Source: Anas platyrhynchos (Eukaryota > Chordata > Aves > Anseriformes > Anatidae). From it: DNA of 64,000 nucleotides. Location: positions 32,018,501 to 32,082,500 of the forward strand of contig NC_092593.1 in assembly GCF_047663525.1 (NCBI RefSeq), given 5' to 3'. Every line of letters starts with the position of its first letter. The stretch's first letter is position 1. A program made the translations under genes and the position numbers. Of this stretch, positions 63,195 through 64,000 are shown piece by piece. The notes under the pieces were generated by a model. It was not told the DNA's origin and did no database searches. It was given only the letters and a program-made list of their open reading frames with translations.

Positions 63195-63230
63195 TGTGTG
63201 CCTGCCTACCTGGACTAGGGGGAAGATAAG
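63195..63230 (+). other. Candidate 36-nt non-coding exon
   Basis: An excellent acceptor (a long T/C run ending TTTCTTTTTCTCAG) at 63194 is followed 36 nt later by a good donor ATAAG|GTAATT. The insert begins TGTGTGCCTGCC, contains an in-frame-independent TAG and has no ATG, so it could only be 5' UTR. It could be a separate exon, or the AG could belong to an alternative first exon. There is no transcript evidence. Confidence 0.3.
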
Positions 63231-64000
63231 GTAATTTTGAAGGGCTTTGAGGAAGCGGCTTACCTGTTTTGGAAACTTTTTGGAGATTTTTTTTTTTTTT
63301 TAAGTCATGTGAAAAATCAGTAACCGAAGAGAGTTTGGTAGCAGCCGGGCAGGTTGAAATTTAAGTGTTATGTGCTGAATGCCTTGGGAATTTGATCTGC
63401 TTTATACCAAGGAAGAACAGAGAGAAAAGTATTTATTTATTGGGGGAGAGGCGGGGGGGTCGGGGAGGGAGGAAAGCGGGTTAAGGGAGGGGGAGGGAAG
63501 TGGTTTTGGAGACAAGAAGTGAAGCTGCCTGTTTTCCAGTAAGTAATGGAGAAATTCCAGGAGCCAGGGCTAAATATACTTGGCGATCAATACAGAAATG
63601 GCTCATTGTGAATAATTTAGCTGCCTGGTGCAGTGAGAGTTTTGAAACTAAAGGCAAAAAAGAGGCCATGGAGGGAGAGAGGAAATAAAATTCTCCTCTG
63701 GTCATGTCAGTTTCTTAACTTTTCCACTTAAAAGAACATAGTTATGATTATTGATCTCTCTCTCTCTCTCTTTCTTTCTTTTTCTCAATATATATCAAAT
63801 GATAGCTAGGGGGTGTCATTCTATACAGTTACTTGGGTTTCTGGAAAGTAATAGCTTGTTCTGTGTCAGCAAAGTGCTTCCAGAAACTTTAAGATTGCTT
63901 CATGCCAAAAAATGCATGGTCTGGGAGCATCCAGTGTGACGTTCAGCCCCGTGCTGGGGCAGATCAGTAAGGTTAGAAGGAGCAGGTGCGTGTACAGGTG
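63231..64000 (+). other. Presumed first intron of the plus-strand gene
   Basis: From here to the right edge there is no exon signal and no ATG context matching Helios exon 2. A (TC)n run is at 63754-63772. ORFs at 63481-63705 and 63751-63939 are not supported. Confidence 0.5.

Noticed and set aside
1..64000. tRNA, rRNA, CRISPR, bacterial operon or viral gene content
   Set aside because: None seen. The window has vertebrate composition, spliced exons, CR1 and CpG islands. No endogenous retrovirus gene or paired LTR was recognised.

Overview
The window looks like nuclear DNA of a bird. It is repeat-poor and carries two fragments of the avian CR1 LINE: one at 38.5 kb with the typical tail of short ATTCTGTG-type repeats, and one near 50.8 kb in the opposite orientation. 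It also carries ancient MIR-type SINE fragments, and its only convincing coding sequence is short, spliced and vertebrate-like. The species cannot be fixed from the sequence alone.

Layout. (1) From 1 to about 19.15 kb on the minus strand lies the 5' part of SPAG16 (sperm-associated antigen 16 / PF20, a central-apparatus protein of motile cilia). Five coding exons can be read: 19066-19108, 15182-15228, 14710-14808, 10022-10149 and 3677-3814. They are joined by consensus GT/AG introns whose reading phases match. Together they give about 151 N-terminal residues: an acidic N-terminus, a LisH-like segment and the start of a coiled coil. The rest of the gene, including the WD40 propeller, lies beyond the left edge. 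The CpG-rich promoter at 18.9-19.34 kb holds a TCTCGCGAGA element and an almost complete RFX X-box just upstream of the ATG. (2) From 19.34 to 61.4 kb is a gene-free interval. It is AT-rich up to about 32 kb and more GC-rich after that, with CR1 and MIR relics, microsatellites, three homopolymer A/T tracts longer than 30 nt and a 31-bp minisatellite. (3) From about 61.43 kb to the right edge is a strong CpG island with long polypyrimidine and G-rich tracts and plus-strand splice donors. It is read as the promoter, 5' untranslated exon(s) and first intron of a plus-strand gene. In human, IKZF2 (Helios) is the divergent neighbour of SPAG16, so IKZF2 is the best candidate, but no IKZF2 coding exon lies in the window.

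The two genes are thus arranged head to head, with their promoters about 42 kb apart. Nearly all open reading frames of 60-190 codons in the window look like chance ORFs or repeat shadows. No CRISPR array, operon, tRNA, rRNA or intact transposon was found. The most interesting points are the compact cilia-type SPAG16 promoter, two frame-preserving candidate extra exons flanking SPAG16 exon 4, the structured 5' region of the presumed IKZF2 gene, and a CpG-poor GC-rich block at 56.8-57.1 kb that may be an unclassified repeat.
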